Part shown: in pieces, positions 43,924 to 53,220 of the stretch
How the letters are laid out: every line of letters starts with the position of its first letter
How positions within the stretch are numbered: position 1 is the first letter of the stretch
NCBI RefSeq assembly: GCF_007671725.1
Contig: NZ_VCNM01000001.1
Coordinates: forward strand, 186,001-250,000
Direction: 5' to 3'
Origin: Halorubrum depositum
GTDB lineage: Archaea > Halobacteriota > Halobacteria > Halobacteriales > Haloferacaceae
Length of the DNA stretch: 64,000 nucleotides
The notes under the pieces: generated by a model
Seen by the model: the letters and a program-made list of their open reading frames with translations, nothing else
Database searches by the model: none
What the model was told of the DNA's origin: nothing
Translations under genes and position numbers: made by a program

Positions 43924-44448
43924 ATGACCCACGAGCTCCGATTCCTCGAACGCGTGCGCCAAGGCGTCGCGAGCCTGCTGCACCTCCCGCTGTCGGCGTT
44001 CGGGCTGTACGCGGAACGGGAGACGCCCCGCGACCAGTACGCGCTCACGCTCCGCGAGCCGTACCCGCTCGTCGAGGCGCGGCTCCACCGGCTCGGCTTC
44101 GTCCGCAACCTCGTCTCCTCGCTGAAGTTCCGCGACTACGCGGCCCCGCCGGAGACGTCGGTCGCCAGCTGGGTGCGCTATCCCGACGGCGCGCTCGCGA
44201 GCGACGACCAGCTCCACCTCGCGCTGTTCGTCGGTCCCGACCGCTCGACGACCGACGTGTACGCCCACTGGGAGCCGTCGTGGATCCGCCACCCGATCCG
44301 CCACTACCGGGCGAACGACGTCGACGCCGAGAAGGGGGTCGAGCGCACCCGTGCGCTGTTCGAGCGGGAGGGGGTCGAGTACGCCGTGCGACCGGCGGAC
44401 GAGCGCCTCGCTGGGGCGATGGCGACCGCGGAGAACGGAGAGAGTTGA
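43924..44448 (+). CDS. Haloarchaeal protein of unknown function
   Basis: A 174-residue protein, probably soluble. It opens HELRFLERVRQGVASLLHLPLSAFGLYAERETPRDQYALTL and contains SLKFRDY, WVRYPDGALASDDQLHLALF and YAHWEPSWIRHPIRHYRANDVDAEKGV. The family is familiar among haloarchaea but I cannot name it. Composition and codon use are typical of real genes. The ATG at 43924 is preferred; upstream frame is Pro/Arg-rich and overlaps no other feature. Confidence 0.7.
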   Translation: MTHELRFLERVRQGVASLLHLPLSAFGLYAERETPRDQYALTLREPYPLVEARLHRLGFVRNLVSSLKFRDYAAPPETSVASWVRYPDGALASDDQLHLALFVGPDRSTTDVYAHWEPSWIRHPIRHYRANDVDAEKGVERTRALFEREGVEYAVRPADERLAGAMATAENGES

Positions 44449-44452
44449 GGCG

Positions 44453-44722
44453 TTACTCCTCGGCGGCGTCGTGGCCGCGGTACTCCTTCACGCGCGCTCG
44501 GGCCGAGGCGACGGCCTCGCGCACCTCGCCCTCCGCGCGCTCCTCCAGCTTCTTCAGGTCGTCCTGGAGCCGGTCCAGCCGCGAGGGCTCCGGCTCCTCC
44601 TCGGTGCCGACGAGCTCCTTCACGCGGGCCTCGACGGGCTCGATCTCCTCTTTCACGCCCGCCTTCGCGTGCTCCGCCGCTCGACCGAGGTAGTACCGTG
44701 CGTCTTCGAAGTGCTTGCTCAT
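44453..44722 (-). CDS. DUF7553-like small helical protein
   Basis: An 89-residue protein of charged helices. It opens SKHFEDARYYLGRAAEHAKAGV, followed by repeating Glu/Lys/Arg heptads, consistent with a short coiled coil. I associate this with DUF7553, a haloarchaeal family of unknown function. It converges with the preceding gene, 4 bases apart. Confidence 0.75.
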   Translation of the reverse strand: MSKHFEDARYYLGRAAEHAKAGVKEEIEPVEARVKELVGTEEEPEPSRLDRLQDDLKKLEERAEGEVREAVASARARVKEYRGHDAAEE

Positions 44723-44857
44723 ATCTGTCCTTTGGATGGCGACGGATATATTCTTTGTGGCCGCGGGGAGGCGACAGGATTGTGCGCCGACACTCGATCG
44801 CCGCTGCTCGCCGGTCCGTCTCGTCGTCGACGCGGCGGAGGACCGCCCGTGGACCCG

Positions 44858-45391
44858 TCAGTACGAGGGCGACTCCTCGGGCTCGCCGTCGCGCGCGTTC
44901 GCGACCCGGCCGAGCGTGAACAGCAGGTCGGAGAGGCGGTTGAGGTACGAGACCACCGTCTCGTTGATCGGCTCGGAGCGCGCGAGCTCGACGACCCGGC
45001 GCTCGGCGCGGCGCGTCACGGTCCGGGCGTGGTGGAGGCGCGCGCCCGACTCGCCGCCGCCGGGGAGGACGAACGACGTCAGCGGCTCCAGCTCCTCGTC
45101 GAAGGCGTCGATCCGGTCTTCGAGACGCTCGACCAGCTCGGACTCGACCTGCGGATCGTCGGGATCCGGGTCCGGGTTCGCGAGGTCCGCCTGCACCACG
45201 TGGAGGTGGTTCTGGACCGTCTCCAGCAGGTCGTCGAGGTCGTCGTGCCCGGTCGGGCGCACGGTCCCGATCAGCGCGTTCGCCTCGTCGACGGTCCCGT
45301 ACGCCTCGATCCGCGGGCTGGACTTCGACACGCGGCTCATGTCGCGGAGGTCGGTGTCGCCCTGGTCGCCGCGTCCGGTGTAGATGGTCAT
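44858..45391 (-). CDS. Cob(I)yrinic acid a,c-diamide adenosyltransferase, PduO type
   Basis: A 177-residue adenosyltransferase that makes the adenosyl form of cobalamin. It opens MTIYTGRGDQGDTDLRDMSRVSKSSPRIEAYGTVDEANALIG, the ATP-binding region of PduO-type enzymes, and has LHHARTVTRRAERRVV and the terminal SYLNRLSDLLFTLGR signature. The ATG overlaps the stop of the upstream glutaredoxin gene (ATGA). No other cobalamin gene is present in the window. Confidence 0.92.
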   Translation of the reverse strand: MTIYTGRGDQGDTDLRDMSRVSKSSPRIEAYGTVDEANALIGTVRPTGHDDLDDLLETVQNHLHVVQADLANPDPDPDDPQVESELVERLEDRIDAFDEELEPLTSFVLPGGGESGARLHHARTVTRRAERRVVELARSEPINETVVSYLNRLSDLLFTLGRVANARDGEPEESPSY

Positions 45392-45627
45392 GCGAGGGTC
45401 CGGTCGACGTACTCTACGATGTTCGCGCTCTCGGCCATCGTCACGCCGCGGTCCTCGTCGATCAGGACCGGGACGCCGCGCTGGCCGCTGACACGCTTCA
45501 CGTCGTCGCGGTCGGAGTGGAGCGCGTCGACCCACTCGGTCTCGTACTCGATTCCGGCGTCGTCGAGCGCGTCGGACACCTTCTCGCACCACGGACAGCC
45601 GTCGAGCGCGTAGAGTCGGATCGCCAT
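45388..45627 (-). CDS. Glutaredoxin-like protein
   Basis: A 79-residue thioredoxin-fold protein with active site CPWC at 11-14 (GCPWCEKV) and the cis-Pro in GVPVLIDED. Length is normal for a single-domain glutaredoxin/NrdH type. The ATG at 45627 is taken. It is upstream of, and overlaps, the cobalamin adenosyltransferase gene, so they are co-transcribed; a thiol-reduction link to cobalamin is speculative. Confidence 0.9.
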   Translation of the reverse strand: MAIRLYALDGCPWCEKVSDALDDAGIEYETEWVDALHSDRDDVKRVSGQRGVPVLIDEDRGVTMAESANIVEYVDRTLA

Positions 45628-45674
45628 ACCCGTTCGATCGGCGCGCGGCGGCAAGAAGGTACGGCCTCGGCGAC

Positions 45675-46073
45675 CTACAGCTCGTGGTACGACGCCATCC
45701 CCTCGCGGAACGCCGGCGGGACCGGCGCGGGTTCGCCGGAGTCGGGGTCGAGGCTGACGAGCGTCGCCTGGCCCTCGGCGACGACCGCGCCGTCGACCCG
45801 CAGCTCGTGCGTCATGGTCACGCTCGAGCGACCGATCTCGGCGACGTCGAGCTCGACCGCGACGGTCCCGTCCGTCAGCTCGACCGGCCGGCGGAAGTCC
45901 AGCGAGAGCGACGCCAACACCGTCGACACCCGCGAGAGGTCGGCGTCGAGGACGTCGCGGAAGTACTCCGTCCGGGCCTGTTCGACGTACGTCGCGTAGA
46001 CGGCGTTGTTGACGTGGCCCATCGCGTCGATGTCTCGGAAGCGGACGTCGATCTCGGTCGCGTAGGTGCTCAT
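45675..46073 (-). CDS. Acyl-CoA thioesterase, 4HBT family
   Basis: A 132-residue hotdog-fold protein. The N-terminal motif VRFRDIDAMGHVNNAVYATYVEQAR has the catalytic Asp and the characteristic GHVNN of the 4-hydroxybenzoyl-CoA thioesterase family. It should hydrolyse an acyl-CoA; the acyl chain is unknown. It begins at ATG 46073, 91 bases downstream of the phoU stop. Confidence 0.9.
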   Translation of the reverse strand: MSTYATEIDVRFRDIDAMGHVNNAVYATYVEQARTEYFRDVLDADLSRVSTVLASLSLDFRRPVELTDGTVAVELDVAEIGRSSVTMTHELRVDGAVVAEGQATLVSLDPDSGEPAPVPPAFREGMASYHEL

Positions 46074-46164
46074 GTCGGGTCGTCCGCGGGAGGCGGTATG
46101 TAGGCGTCGGGATCGGTCGGCGGCCGCGTCCGGCGTCGGTCGATGAAAACGGGGGGAGCCGTCG

Positions 46165-46839
46165 TCAGTACAGCAGCTCGTCGTCGTTCTCGATCATGTA
46201 CAGCGACCGGGCGGCGATGTTGACGGCGTGGTCGCCGACGCGTTCCAGGTCGCGGATCGTGAGGAGGAGCCGCGAGACGTTCCGCATCGTCCCCTCCACG
46301 TCCGCCTCCTCACGGAGCTCGTCGCGCTCGATGAGGTCGCGGACGACGAGTTCGCTCGCGGCCTCGCAGGCGGCGTCGAGTTCCTCGTCCGCCTCGGCGA
46401 CGGCGTAACACAGCTCCGGGTCCGACTCCGCGTACGCGTCCATCGCCTCGTCCAGCATCGCCAGCGTGTCGTCGCCGATGCGCTGGACGTCGACGTCGGG
46501 GAACACCTCGCGGTCCGCCCGCTTCGCGTACCCGCCGAGGTTCGTCGCCAGGTCCGCGATCCGCTCGAGGTCGGTGATGATCTTGAACGAGGCCGCGATG
46601 AACCGCAGGTCGCCCGCCACCGGCTGCTGGAGCGCGATGAGATCGGTGCACTGTCCCTCCAGTTCGAGGTACAGGTCGTTGATCTCGGCGTCGCCGGTGA
46701 TGACCTCTTCGCCCAGCTCGGCGTCCTGGGTCTCCAGGGCGTCGAGTCCCATCCGGAGCCGCTCCGCGACGAGTTCGCTCATGTAGAGCACGTCGTCGCG
46801 GAGCCCCTCCAGCTTCGACTGGTACTGTTCGCGTGGCAT
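46165..46839 (-). CDS. phoU: Phosphate-signalling protein PhoU
   Basis: A 224-residue all-helical protein with the two PhoU repeats. Repeat one: residues 1-110, with LITDLERIADLATNLG (metal-binding ExxxD-like). Repeat two: residues 115-220, with IRDLERVGDHAVNIA. These are the two metal-cluster motifs of PhoU. It normally restrains phosphate uptake by Pst and kinase signalling, but no pst genes are adjacent here. It may be a regulator at a distance. The start ATG is at 46839. Confidence 0.92.
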   Translation of the reverse strand: MPREQYQSKLEGLRDDVLYMSELVAERLRMGLDALETQDAELGEEVITGDAEINDLYLELEGQCTDLIALQQPVAGDLRFIAASFKIITDLERIADLATNLGGYAKRADREVFPDVDVQRIGDDTLAMLDEAMDAYAESDPELCYAVAEADEELDAACEAASELVVRDLIERDELREEADVEGTMRNVSRLLLTIRDLERVGDHAVNIAARSLYMIENDDELLY

Positions 46840-46970
46840 CGTGTTGGCGTATCCGCCTCACCGGACGTATAAAAACACGTCGGCGACCGAACGATCGGTT
46901 TCTCTCCCCCGCCGGCGTGCGACCGTCGCGATCGCGGTCGCATGCGCTCCCGCTCGGGAGTCGCGGTCGG

Positions 46971-48329
46971 CTACGACTCCGCGCCGATCGCGTCGTCGGC
47001 GGTGCGCCCCGGGAGGAACGTCCCGGTCTCGCGGCGGACGCCGACGAGCAGCGCCACGCCCGCGGCGAGCGGCATGACCGCGCACGCGGCGTAGATCGGC
47101 GCGAAGCCGACCGTCTCGATCAGCGGCAGCGACACCATCGGCCCGAGCCCGCCGCCGATGTCCCCGAACACGTTGTTCGTCCCGGAGGCCCGCCCCATCC
47201 GCTCGTCGGGGGTGAGGTCGGCCAGCAGCGCCATCATCGGGCCGCTCGTGCCGCCCTGTCCGGCGCCGATGAAGACGCAGGCGAGCGCGAGGTCGACGAC
47301 GGACCCCGACCGGGCGAGCAGCAGGAACCCGACGCACGAGACGACGAGGAAGGTCAACAGGATCGGCGTGCGCGACTCCCGGGTGTCCGATATCCGACCG
47401 CCGACGAGCATGAAGAAGGCGGCGGAGAGGACGGTGCCGGCCATGAACAGCCCGGAGGTCCCCTGCGGGGCGAGCCCGAACAGCGAGATGTCGTTCTCGC
47501 CGAGGAACAGCACGAGCGTGGAGAACAGCGCGCCGATGTACGCGAACAGGAGCCCGAAGTTGACCAGCCCGACCGTGAGCGCCGGGACCGCGGTGTCGAC
47601 GTCCCACGGCTTGATCGAGTCCCCCGAGCGGTCGCCCGTGACGTGCGTCTCCGGGACGTACCGGTGGGCGACGACGCTGGCGGTGAGCGCGAACGCGGCG
47701 GCGACGACGAAGGCGGCGGCGTTGCCGGCCAGCGACGAGACGATCCCGCCGAGCACGAGTCCGGCCGGGAACCCCATCGTGATGCCGCCGCGGACGACGC
47801 CCATGTTCGTCCCGCGCGACCCGCTGTCGGAGAGGTCGGCGGCGATGGTGTACGCGGTCGCGAACACCGCGGCGGAGCCGAATCCCCAGAGGACCCGTGC
47901 GAGGAGGAACCACGTCTCGGGCGCAACGACGACCGACAGCGGCGTGAACCACCACTCCGGACCGATCGCGACGGAGCCGACCGCGACCCGCGGCAGCGAC
48001 GCCGCGAGCGGACGGAGCGACTCGGCCGGCGGCATCGCGAGCGCGACGACGTACCCTAAGGTGGCGATCCCCTCGACTAAGAGCCCGTACACGAACGGCT
48101 TGCGCGTCCCGTACCTGTCGACGAGGGCCCCGGCCGGCGCGTTCGCGACGAGCCGCACCCAGCGGTTCGCCGAGAGGATGACGCCGACCATGAACGCCGA
48201 GATGCCGAGGACGGCGCCGAGGTTCGGGAGAATCGGGAAGACGACGCCGCCGCCGAACCCGACGAAGAACGTGCTGGCGATCACCGCGAGCAGCACGGTC
48301 GGCGGGCGGTCGAAGCCGAACCACCCCAT
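46971..48329 (-). CDS. MFS transporter, probable efflux pump
   Basis: A 452-residue MFS protein with twelve helices. The A motif appears as LVDRYGTRKPFVYG at about 64-77, and again as VGGRISDTRESRTPILL. The middle loop includes YVPETHVTGDRSGDSIKPW. The gene for a TetR repressor lies 75 bases upstream in the same direction, so this is very likely a regulated exporter of a hydrophobic compound. It starts at ATG 48329. Confidence 0.87.
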   Translation of the reverse strand: MGWFGFDRPPTVLLAVIASTFFVGFGGGVVFPILPNLGAVLGISAFMVGVILSANRWVRLVANAPAGALVDRYGTRKPFVYGLLVEGIATLGYVVALAMPPAESLRPLAASLPRVAVGSVAIGPEWWFTPLSVVVAPETWFLLARVLWGFGSAAVFATAYTIAADLSDSGSRGTNMGVVRGGITMGFPAGLVLGGIVSSLAGNAAAFVVAAAFALTASVVAHRYVPETHVTGDRSGDSIKPWDVDTAVPALTVGLVNFGLLFAYIGALFSTLVLFLGENDISLFGLAPQGTSGLFMAGTVLSAAFFMLVGGRISDTRESRTPILLTFLVVSCVGFLLLARSGSVVDLALACVFIGAGQGGTSGPMMALLADLTPDERMGRASGTNNVFGDIGGGLGPMVSLPLIETVGFAPIYAACAVMPLAAGVALLVGVRRETGTFLPGRTADDAIGAES

Positions 48330-48404
48330 CTCAGGGGCCCCGCGGGGAAGCCGAATCGCTCCCGCGTCGCGGCGAGTTCCGCCCGCACCGCGCCGCGACG
48401 GCGG

Positions 48405-49097
48405 TCATTCCCCCTCGTCCGCGCGGTTCATCTCGGCGATACCGTCTTCCAGCGAGGGGAGCGCCACGTCCTCGGCGAGCAGCGGCTCGACGATCCGCTG
48501 GAGGGTCGCCTCGGCGACTCGGCGGGTGTACGTCGGCTCGGGGAGGTCGTCGATGTCGACCGCGTCGTCGCCGTCACCGCCGGTGAGCGTGATCTGTCGG
48601 GTCCGCGCGCCGTCGAGGGTGGCGACGACGAGCGCCGCCGTCTCCCCGACGTCGACCTCGCGGAACGTTCCCGCTTCGATCCCCGACTCGAGGATGTCGG
48701 CGACCGTGCCGCGGAGCAGGCGGTCGCTCCTGACGAGCTGCTCGCGGATGCGCTCGTTGAACGGCCCCTGCGTCCGGAGTTCGAGGAGGGCGATGTGGAA
48801 CGCCTCGCGGTCGACGGCGTCGGCCTCGAAGACGAACCAGCCGACGAACCCCGCGAGCCGCTCGACCGGGGGGTCGTCGGCGTGGGCGCGGATCCGCGCC
48901 TCGGAGTCGGTGATGACGTAGTCGAGGAACGCGACGAGTAAGTCCTCCTTCGTGTCGTAGTGGTAGTGGAGCAGCGACTTGCTCTTCGAGCACTCGTCGG
49001 CGATGTCCTGCATCGTCACGTCGGCGTAGCCGTGGGCGCGGAGCGCGCGGTAGACCCCGTCCATGATCTCCTCGGCCGCGCTCGGCTGGTCGCTCAT
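48405..49097 (-). CDS. TetR/AcrR family transcriptional regulator
   Basis: A 230-residue repressor. The N-terminal helix-turn-helix reads EIMDGVYRALRAHGYADVTMQDIADECSKSKSLLHYHYDTKEDLLVAFLDYV, the standard TetR DNA-binding domain. The ligand domain is helical with an acidic C-terminus. An 18-base perfect palindrome lies immediately before the start codon, so it probably represses itself; the downstream MFS gene is likely in the same transcript. The inducer is unknown. Confidence 0.92.
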   Translation of the reverse strand: MSDQPSAAEEIMDGVYRALRAHGYADVTMQDIADECSKSKSLLHYHYDTKEDLLVAFLDYVITDSEARIRAHADDPPVERLAGFVGWFVFEADAVDREAFHIALLELRTQGPFNERIREQLVRSDRLLRGTVADILESGIEAGTFREVDVGETAALVVATLDGARTRQITLTGGDGDDAVDIDDLPEPTYTRRVAEATLQRIVEPLLAEDVALPSLEDGIAEMNRADEGE

Positions 49098-49115
49098 TGA
49101 CTGACCGGTCAGTCA
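49098..49115. promoter_or_regulatory. TetR operator palindrome
   Basis: TGACTGACCGGTCAGTCA is a perfect 18-base palindrome directly abutting the tetR start codon. A TATA-like TTTATCA (minus strand, 49121-49127) sits about 24-30 bases before the start, so the site covers the region where transcription would begin. Binding there would block the promoter. Confidence 0.8.
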
Positions 49116-49293
49116 GCAACTGATAAATCCCTAACGGTCGGGGTCCGAACGGCCGGTTCCCGGGGCGCGATCGACTCCCGTTCGAGGACCGCCGAACCGC
49201 GCTCGCAAAATGCCCGCGGTCCGCGAACGTGGCGGTCGCTCACGGGCGTAGAACGGTCGAAAAGCCGATACAACCTTGAAACGTCGCCGGCGG

Positions 49294-49488
49294 TTACAGA
49301 CGGGTGACGTTCGTGGCGCGCGGACCCTTGTCCGCCTCCTCGATGTCGAACTCGACTTCCTGACCTTCCTCGAGGTCCGGGCCGCCGACGTCCTCCATGT
49401 GGAAGAACACGTCCTCGTCCGCGTCGTCAGTCTCGATAAATCCGTAGCCGCCGGTGTCGTTGAAGAAGTCAACCTTCCCTTTCGCCAT
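49294..49488 (-). CDS. cspA: Cold-shock domain protein
   Basis: A 64-residue OB-fold protein with both nucleic-acid-binding motifs, GYGFIE (RNP1-like, 14-19) and DVFFH (26-30). It is the normal length and acidic, as in haloarchaea. It probably binds single-stranded RNA or DNA. A TATA-like TTTTATGTA (minus strand) lies about 24 bases before the start, supporting a leaderless transcript. Confidence 0.95.
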   Translation of the reverse strand: MAKGKVDFFNDTGGYGFIETDDADEDVFFHMEDVGGPDLEEGQEVEFDIEEADKGPRATNVTRL

Positions 49489-49641
49489 TGCGTCCGTAAG
49501 AGCGAGAGGAGTACATAAAAGGCTTCCGCGAACGAGGTCGCCGTGCTACTCGTGAGCACATCACGATACGGCGAGGGTCCGTCGGGGTCGATCCCGCCGT
49601 GTTAGAAACTACTATACGACCCCAGTGCGGAACCGTTAGAC

Positions 49642-50067
49642 ATGAGTCAGTCGTACAATCGAGGCCTCATCGAGGACTTCAGTCGGTGGCGGGAGTTCGA
49701 GGCGGGGATGTGGGCCTGGATCTTCCATAAGTTCACGGGATGGGTGCTCATCGGTTACCTGTTCACCCACATCGCCGTGTTGAGCACCGGAATCCCGGCT
49801 GCGGGCGCGGGCGAGGCCGCGATCATGGCCGGAGAGGACGTGTACACCCAGACGATCGTCAGCCTCGAGAGCCTGCTCTTAGTGCGGCTCCTCGAGGTCG
49901 GCCTGCTCGCGGTGGCCGTCTTCCACATGCTCAACGGCACCCGACTCCTCCTCGTCGACCTCGGCGTCGGCCTGGACGCACAGGACAAGAGCTTCTACGC
50001 GTCGCTGATCTTGACCGGAGCGATCACCGTCGCGTCGGTGCCGACGTTCATCGCGGGGGCGTTCTGA
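49642..50067 (+). CDS. sdhC: Succinate dehydrogenase, cytochrome b subunit
   Basis: A 141-residue membrane anchor, first gene of the sdhCDBA operon. It opens [18 protein letters not shown] and then has three helices (about 27-47, 77-101 and 112-137); the heme-b His in [20 protein letters not shown] and the later [10 protein letters not shown] supply candidate ligands. A TATA-like CTATACGACC lies about 25-30 bases before the ATG. The next gene starts 1 base after its stop. Confidence 0.9.
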   Translation: MSQSYNRGLIEDFSRWREFEAGMWAWIFHKFTGWVLIGYLFTHIAVLSTGIPAAGAGEAAIMAGEDVYTQTIVSLESLLLVRLLEVGLLAVAVFHMLNGTRLLLVDLGVGLDAQDKSFYASLILTGAITVASVPTFIAGAF

Positions 50068-50068
50068 G

Positions 50069-50440
50069 ATGGCGGAGCGCTACTCCTCGTTCAAGTCGGG
50101 CGGCCGGATGTGGCTGCTCCAGCGGATCACGGCGGCGTTCCTGCTCGTCGTGTTAGCCTTCCACTTCTTCCTGCTCCACTTCGTACACCACGCGGACGAG
50201 GTCTCGTTCCTCGCCAGCTCGGCGCGGATGGAGCAGATCAGCTACTACTCGCTGATGATCCTCTTCCTCGTGACCGCGACGTTCCACGGGGTCAACGGGG
50301 TGTACAACGCCCTCGTCAACCAGGGGCTCACCGGCACCAAACGCACCGTCATCAAGTGGACCCTCGTCGCCGCGAGCGCGGTCCTGATCGTTCAGGGCGT
50401 GCGCACCGCGAACGCGTGGGCGGGAATCGGACTCTACTGA
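50069..50440 (+). CDS. sdhD: Succinate dehydrogenase membrane anchor
   Basis: A 123-residue membrane protein, second gene of the operon. Three hydrophobic helices are seen (about 12-36, 51-76 and 90-110), with His residues in FHFFLLHFVHHADE and TFHGVNGVYNAL that may bind quinone or heme. It lies between sdhC and sdhB with no gaps of note (7 bases to sdhB). Assigned largely by its place and three-helix form. Confidence 0.88.
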   Translation: MAERYSSFKSGGRMWLLQRITAAFLLVVLAFHFFLLHFVHHADEVSFLASSARMEQISYYSLMILFLVTATFHGVNGVYNALVNQGLTGTKRTVIKWTLVAASAVLIVQGVRTANAWAGIGLY

Positions 50441-50447
50441 ACCGACC

Positions 50448-51338
50448 ATGAGCACACAGATACCCAAGCAGACCGAGGAATCGAGCGAGACCGAAGCGGA
50501 GGCCGAAGCCCCCTCCAAGGGCGACGAGCGGCGGACTGAGAAGCGCCGCCGGGCCGCGGAGGAGCGCGCCCGTCGGCAGGCCGAGGAGGCCGAGAAGGCG
50601 GCGGCCGACGAGGAGACGATCGAGCTGAAGGTGTTCCGGTACGACCCCGAGGTGGAGGGGAAACAGGAGCCCCGGTTCGACACGTTCCACGTCCCGTTCA
50701 CCAAGGGGATGACCGTCCTCGACGCGCTGATGTACTCGCGGGACAACTACGACTCCTCGCTCACGTTCCGCCACTCCTGTCGGCAGGCCGTCTGCGGCTC
50801 GGACGCCATGTTCGTCAACGGCGGCCAGAAGCTGGCGTGTAAGACGCAGATCGTCGACCTGCAGGAGCCGATCCGCGTCGAGCCGCTCCCGCACGCCGAG
50901 GTCGAGAAGGACCTCGTCGTCGACATGGAACACTTCTACGACCAGATGGAGGCCGTCGAGCCGTACTTCCAGACGAACGAGTACCCCGACGGCGAGCTGG
51001 AGGAGCAGCGCCAGACGCGGGAGAACCGCGAGAAGGTGAAGATGTCGACGCGCTGTATCTGGTGTGGCGCCTGCATGTCCTCGTGTAACATCGCCGCCGG
51101 CGACAACGAGTACCTCGGGCCCGCCGCGATCAACAAGGCGTACCGGTTCGCCATGGACGAGCGCGAGGGCGAGGACATCAAGCAGGAGCGGCTGGAGATC
51201 ATCGAGCAGGAGCACGGCGTCTGGCGGTGTCAGACCCAGTTCTCCTGTACCGAGGTGTGCCCGAAGGACATCCCCCTTACCGAGCACATCCAGGAGCTGA
51301 AGCGGGAAGCGGTCAAGAGCAACCTGAAGTTCTGGTAG
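50448..51338 (+). CDS. sdhB: Succinate dehydrogenase iron-sulfur subunit
   Basis: A 296-residue subunit with a long acidic/charged N-terminal extension (residues 1-56) before the ferredoxin domain. The 2Fe-2S site is CRQAVCGSDAM...C near 108-130; the C-terminal domain has CIWCGACMSSC near 203 and CTEVCPKDIPL near 267, the ligands for the 4Fe-4S and 3Fe-4S clusters. It relays electrons from SdhA flavin to quinone. sdhA follows after 52 bases. Confidence 0.95.
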   Translation: MSTQIPKQTEESSETEAEAEAPSKGDERRTEKRRRAAEERARRQAEEAEKAAADEETIELKVFRYDPEVEGKQEPRFDTFHVPFTKGMTVLDALMYSRDNYDSSLTFRHSCRQAVCGSDAMFVNGGQKLACKTQIVDLQEPIRVEPLPHAEVEKDLVVDMEHFYDQMEAVEPYFQTNEYPDGELEEQRQTRENREKVKMSTRCIWCGACMSSCNIAAGDNEYLGPAAINKAYRFAMDEREGEDIKQERLEIIEQEHGVWRCQTQFSCTEVCPKDIPLTEHIQELKREAVKSNLKFW

Positions 51339-51390
51339 CGGCGGGAGACACCCTCAAGGGACTACGGAACCAACGAAATACCATATCACA

Positions 51391-53220
51391 ATGCACGAAC
51401 ACGACGTCATCGTTGTCGGCGCCGGGGGGGCGGGACTCCGGGCGGCGATCGCGGCACAGGAAGCCGGGGCCGACGTGGCCATCGTCTCGAAACTCCACCC
51501 GGTCCGCTCGCACACGGGCGCGGCCGAAGGCGGAATCAACGCGGCGCTGCGCGACGCCGACTCCTGGCAGGACCACGCGTACGACACCATGAAGGGGTCG
51601 GACTACCTCGGCGACGCGCCGGCGGTCGAGGCCCTCTGTAAGGAGAGCCCGGAGGAGGTCATTCAACTGGAACACTGGGGGATGCCGTTCTCCCGCGAGG
51701 AGGACGGTCGCGTCTCGCAGCGCCCGTTCGGCGGGCTCTCCTTCCCCCGGACGACGTACGCCGGCGCCGAGACCGGCCACCAGATGCTCCATACGATGTA
51801 CGAGCAGGTGGTCAAACGCGGCGTCACGGTGTACGACGAGTGGCACGTGATGGACCTGGCAGTCACCGACGAGGAGGACCCGGCCGACCGCACCTGCCAC
51901 GGCGTCGTCGCCTACGACATCCAGAGCGGCGAGGTGAGCGGCTTCCGAGCCGACGACGGCGTCATCCTCGCGACGGGCGGGATGGGCCAGGTGTTCGACC
52001 ACACCACCAACGCGGTCGCGAACACCGGCGACGGCGTCGCGATGGCGTACCGCGCGGGCGTCCCGATGGAGGACATGGAGTTCATTCAGTTCCACCCGAC
52101 GACCCTGCCGTCGACGGGCGTCCTGATCTCCGAGGGCGTCCGCGGCGAGGGCGGCATCCTCTACAACAGCGAGGGCGAGCGCTTCATGTTCGAACACGGG
52201 TACGCGAACAACGACGGCGAGCTCGCCTCCCGCGACGTCGTCTCCCGCGCCGAGCTGACCGAGGTCAACGAGGGCCGCGGCATCGAGGACGAGTACGTCC
52301 ACCTCGACATGCGCCACCTCGGCGAGGAGCGCATCCTCGACCGGCTGGAGAACATCCTCCACCTCGCGGAGGACTTCGAGGGCGCGGACGGGCTCACGGA
52401 GCCGATGCCGGTCAAGCCCGGCCAGCACTACGCGATGGGCGGGATCGAGACGAACGAGTTCGGCGAGACCGTCATCGGTGGACTGTACGCCGCCGGCGAG
52501 TGCGCCTGCGCGTCGGTCCACGGCGCGAACCGCCTCGGCGGCAACGCGCTCCCGGAGCTCATCGTCTTCGGCAAGCGAGCCGGCCGCCACGCCGCCGGCG
52601 AGGACATGGGCGAGGCAGAGATCACGACCGGCAGGGACGGCGAGTGGGAGCCCGCGGAGTACGAGTTCGAGGTCGAGGTCGGCGAGACCGGCGGACAGGG
52701 CCCCGCCGCGGCCGACGGCGGCGCGGTGGCGTCCGACGCCGAGAGCGTGCTCGGTACCGCCGTCGAGCGCGCCGAGGGCTACGTCGAGGAGCTCCTCGCG
52801 CGCAAGGGCCGCAACCACGCGGAGATCCGCTCGCAGGTCCAGGAGACGATGACCGCCAACGTCAACGTGTTCCGCGAGGAGGGCCGGCTCGAGGAGACCC
52901 TCGGCGACCTTCACGAGGCGCGCGAGGCGTACAAGGACGTCGCCGTCTCCGACCCGTCGCGGACGTTCAACACCGACCTGATCCACACGATGGAGACGCG
53001 GAACATCCTCGACATCGCCGAGGCGCTCACGATGGGCGCGCTCGCGCGGAAGGAGTTCCGCGGCGCTCACTGGCGGAAGGAACACCAGGAGCGGAAGGAC
53101 GAGGAGTGGCTCAAACACACGCTCGTCTCGTGGAACGACGGCGAGCCCGAACTCTGGTACAAGCCGACGATCCTCGAGGGCGAGGACAAGACGTACGAGC
53201 CGAAGAGCCGGTCGTACTGA
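51391..53220 (+). CDS. sdhA: Succinate dehydrogenase flavoprotein subunit
   Basis: A 609-residue FAD subunit. The nucleotide motif is VIVVGAGGAGLRAAIAAQEAG at the start; the covalent-FAD His lies in SHTGAAEGGINAAL near 47, and the substrate-site Arg in HGANRLGGNALPELIVFG near 380. A Gly/Ala-rich insert (about 430-452, GETGGQGPAAADGG) before the helical domain is typical of haloarchaeal versions. It oxidises succinate to fumarate in the citric acid cycle. Last gene of the operon. Confidence 0.96.
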   Translation: MHEHDVIVVGAGGAGLRAAIAAQEAGADVAIVSKLHPVRSHTGAAEGGINAALRDADSWQDHAYDTMKGSDYLGDAPAVEALCKESPEEVIQLEHWGMPFSREEDGRVSQRPFGGLSFPRTTYAGAETGHQMLHTMYEQVVKRGVTVYDEWHVMDLAVTDEEDPADRTCHGVVAYDIQSGEVSGFRADDGVILATGGMGQVFDHTTNAVANTGDGVAMAYRAGVPMEDMEFIQFHPTTLPSTGVLISEGVRGEGGILYNSEGERFMFEHGYANNDGELASRDVVSRAELTEVNEGRGIEDEYVHLDMRHLGEERILDRLENILHLAEDFEGADGLTEPMPVKPGQHYAMGGIETNEFGETVIGGLYAAGECACASVHGANRLGGNALPELIVFGKRAGRHAAGEDMGEAEITTGRDGEWEPAEYEFEVEVGETGGQGPAAADGGAVASDAESVLGTAVERAEGYVEELLARKGRNHAEIRSQVQETMTANVNVFREEGRLEETLGDLHEAREAYKDVAVSDPSRTFNTDLIHTMETRNILDIAEALTMGALARKEFRGAHWRKEHQERKDEEWLKHTLVSWNDGEPELWYKPTILEGEDKTYEPKSRSY

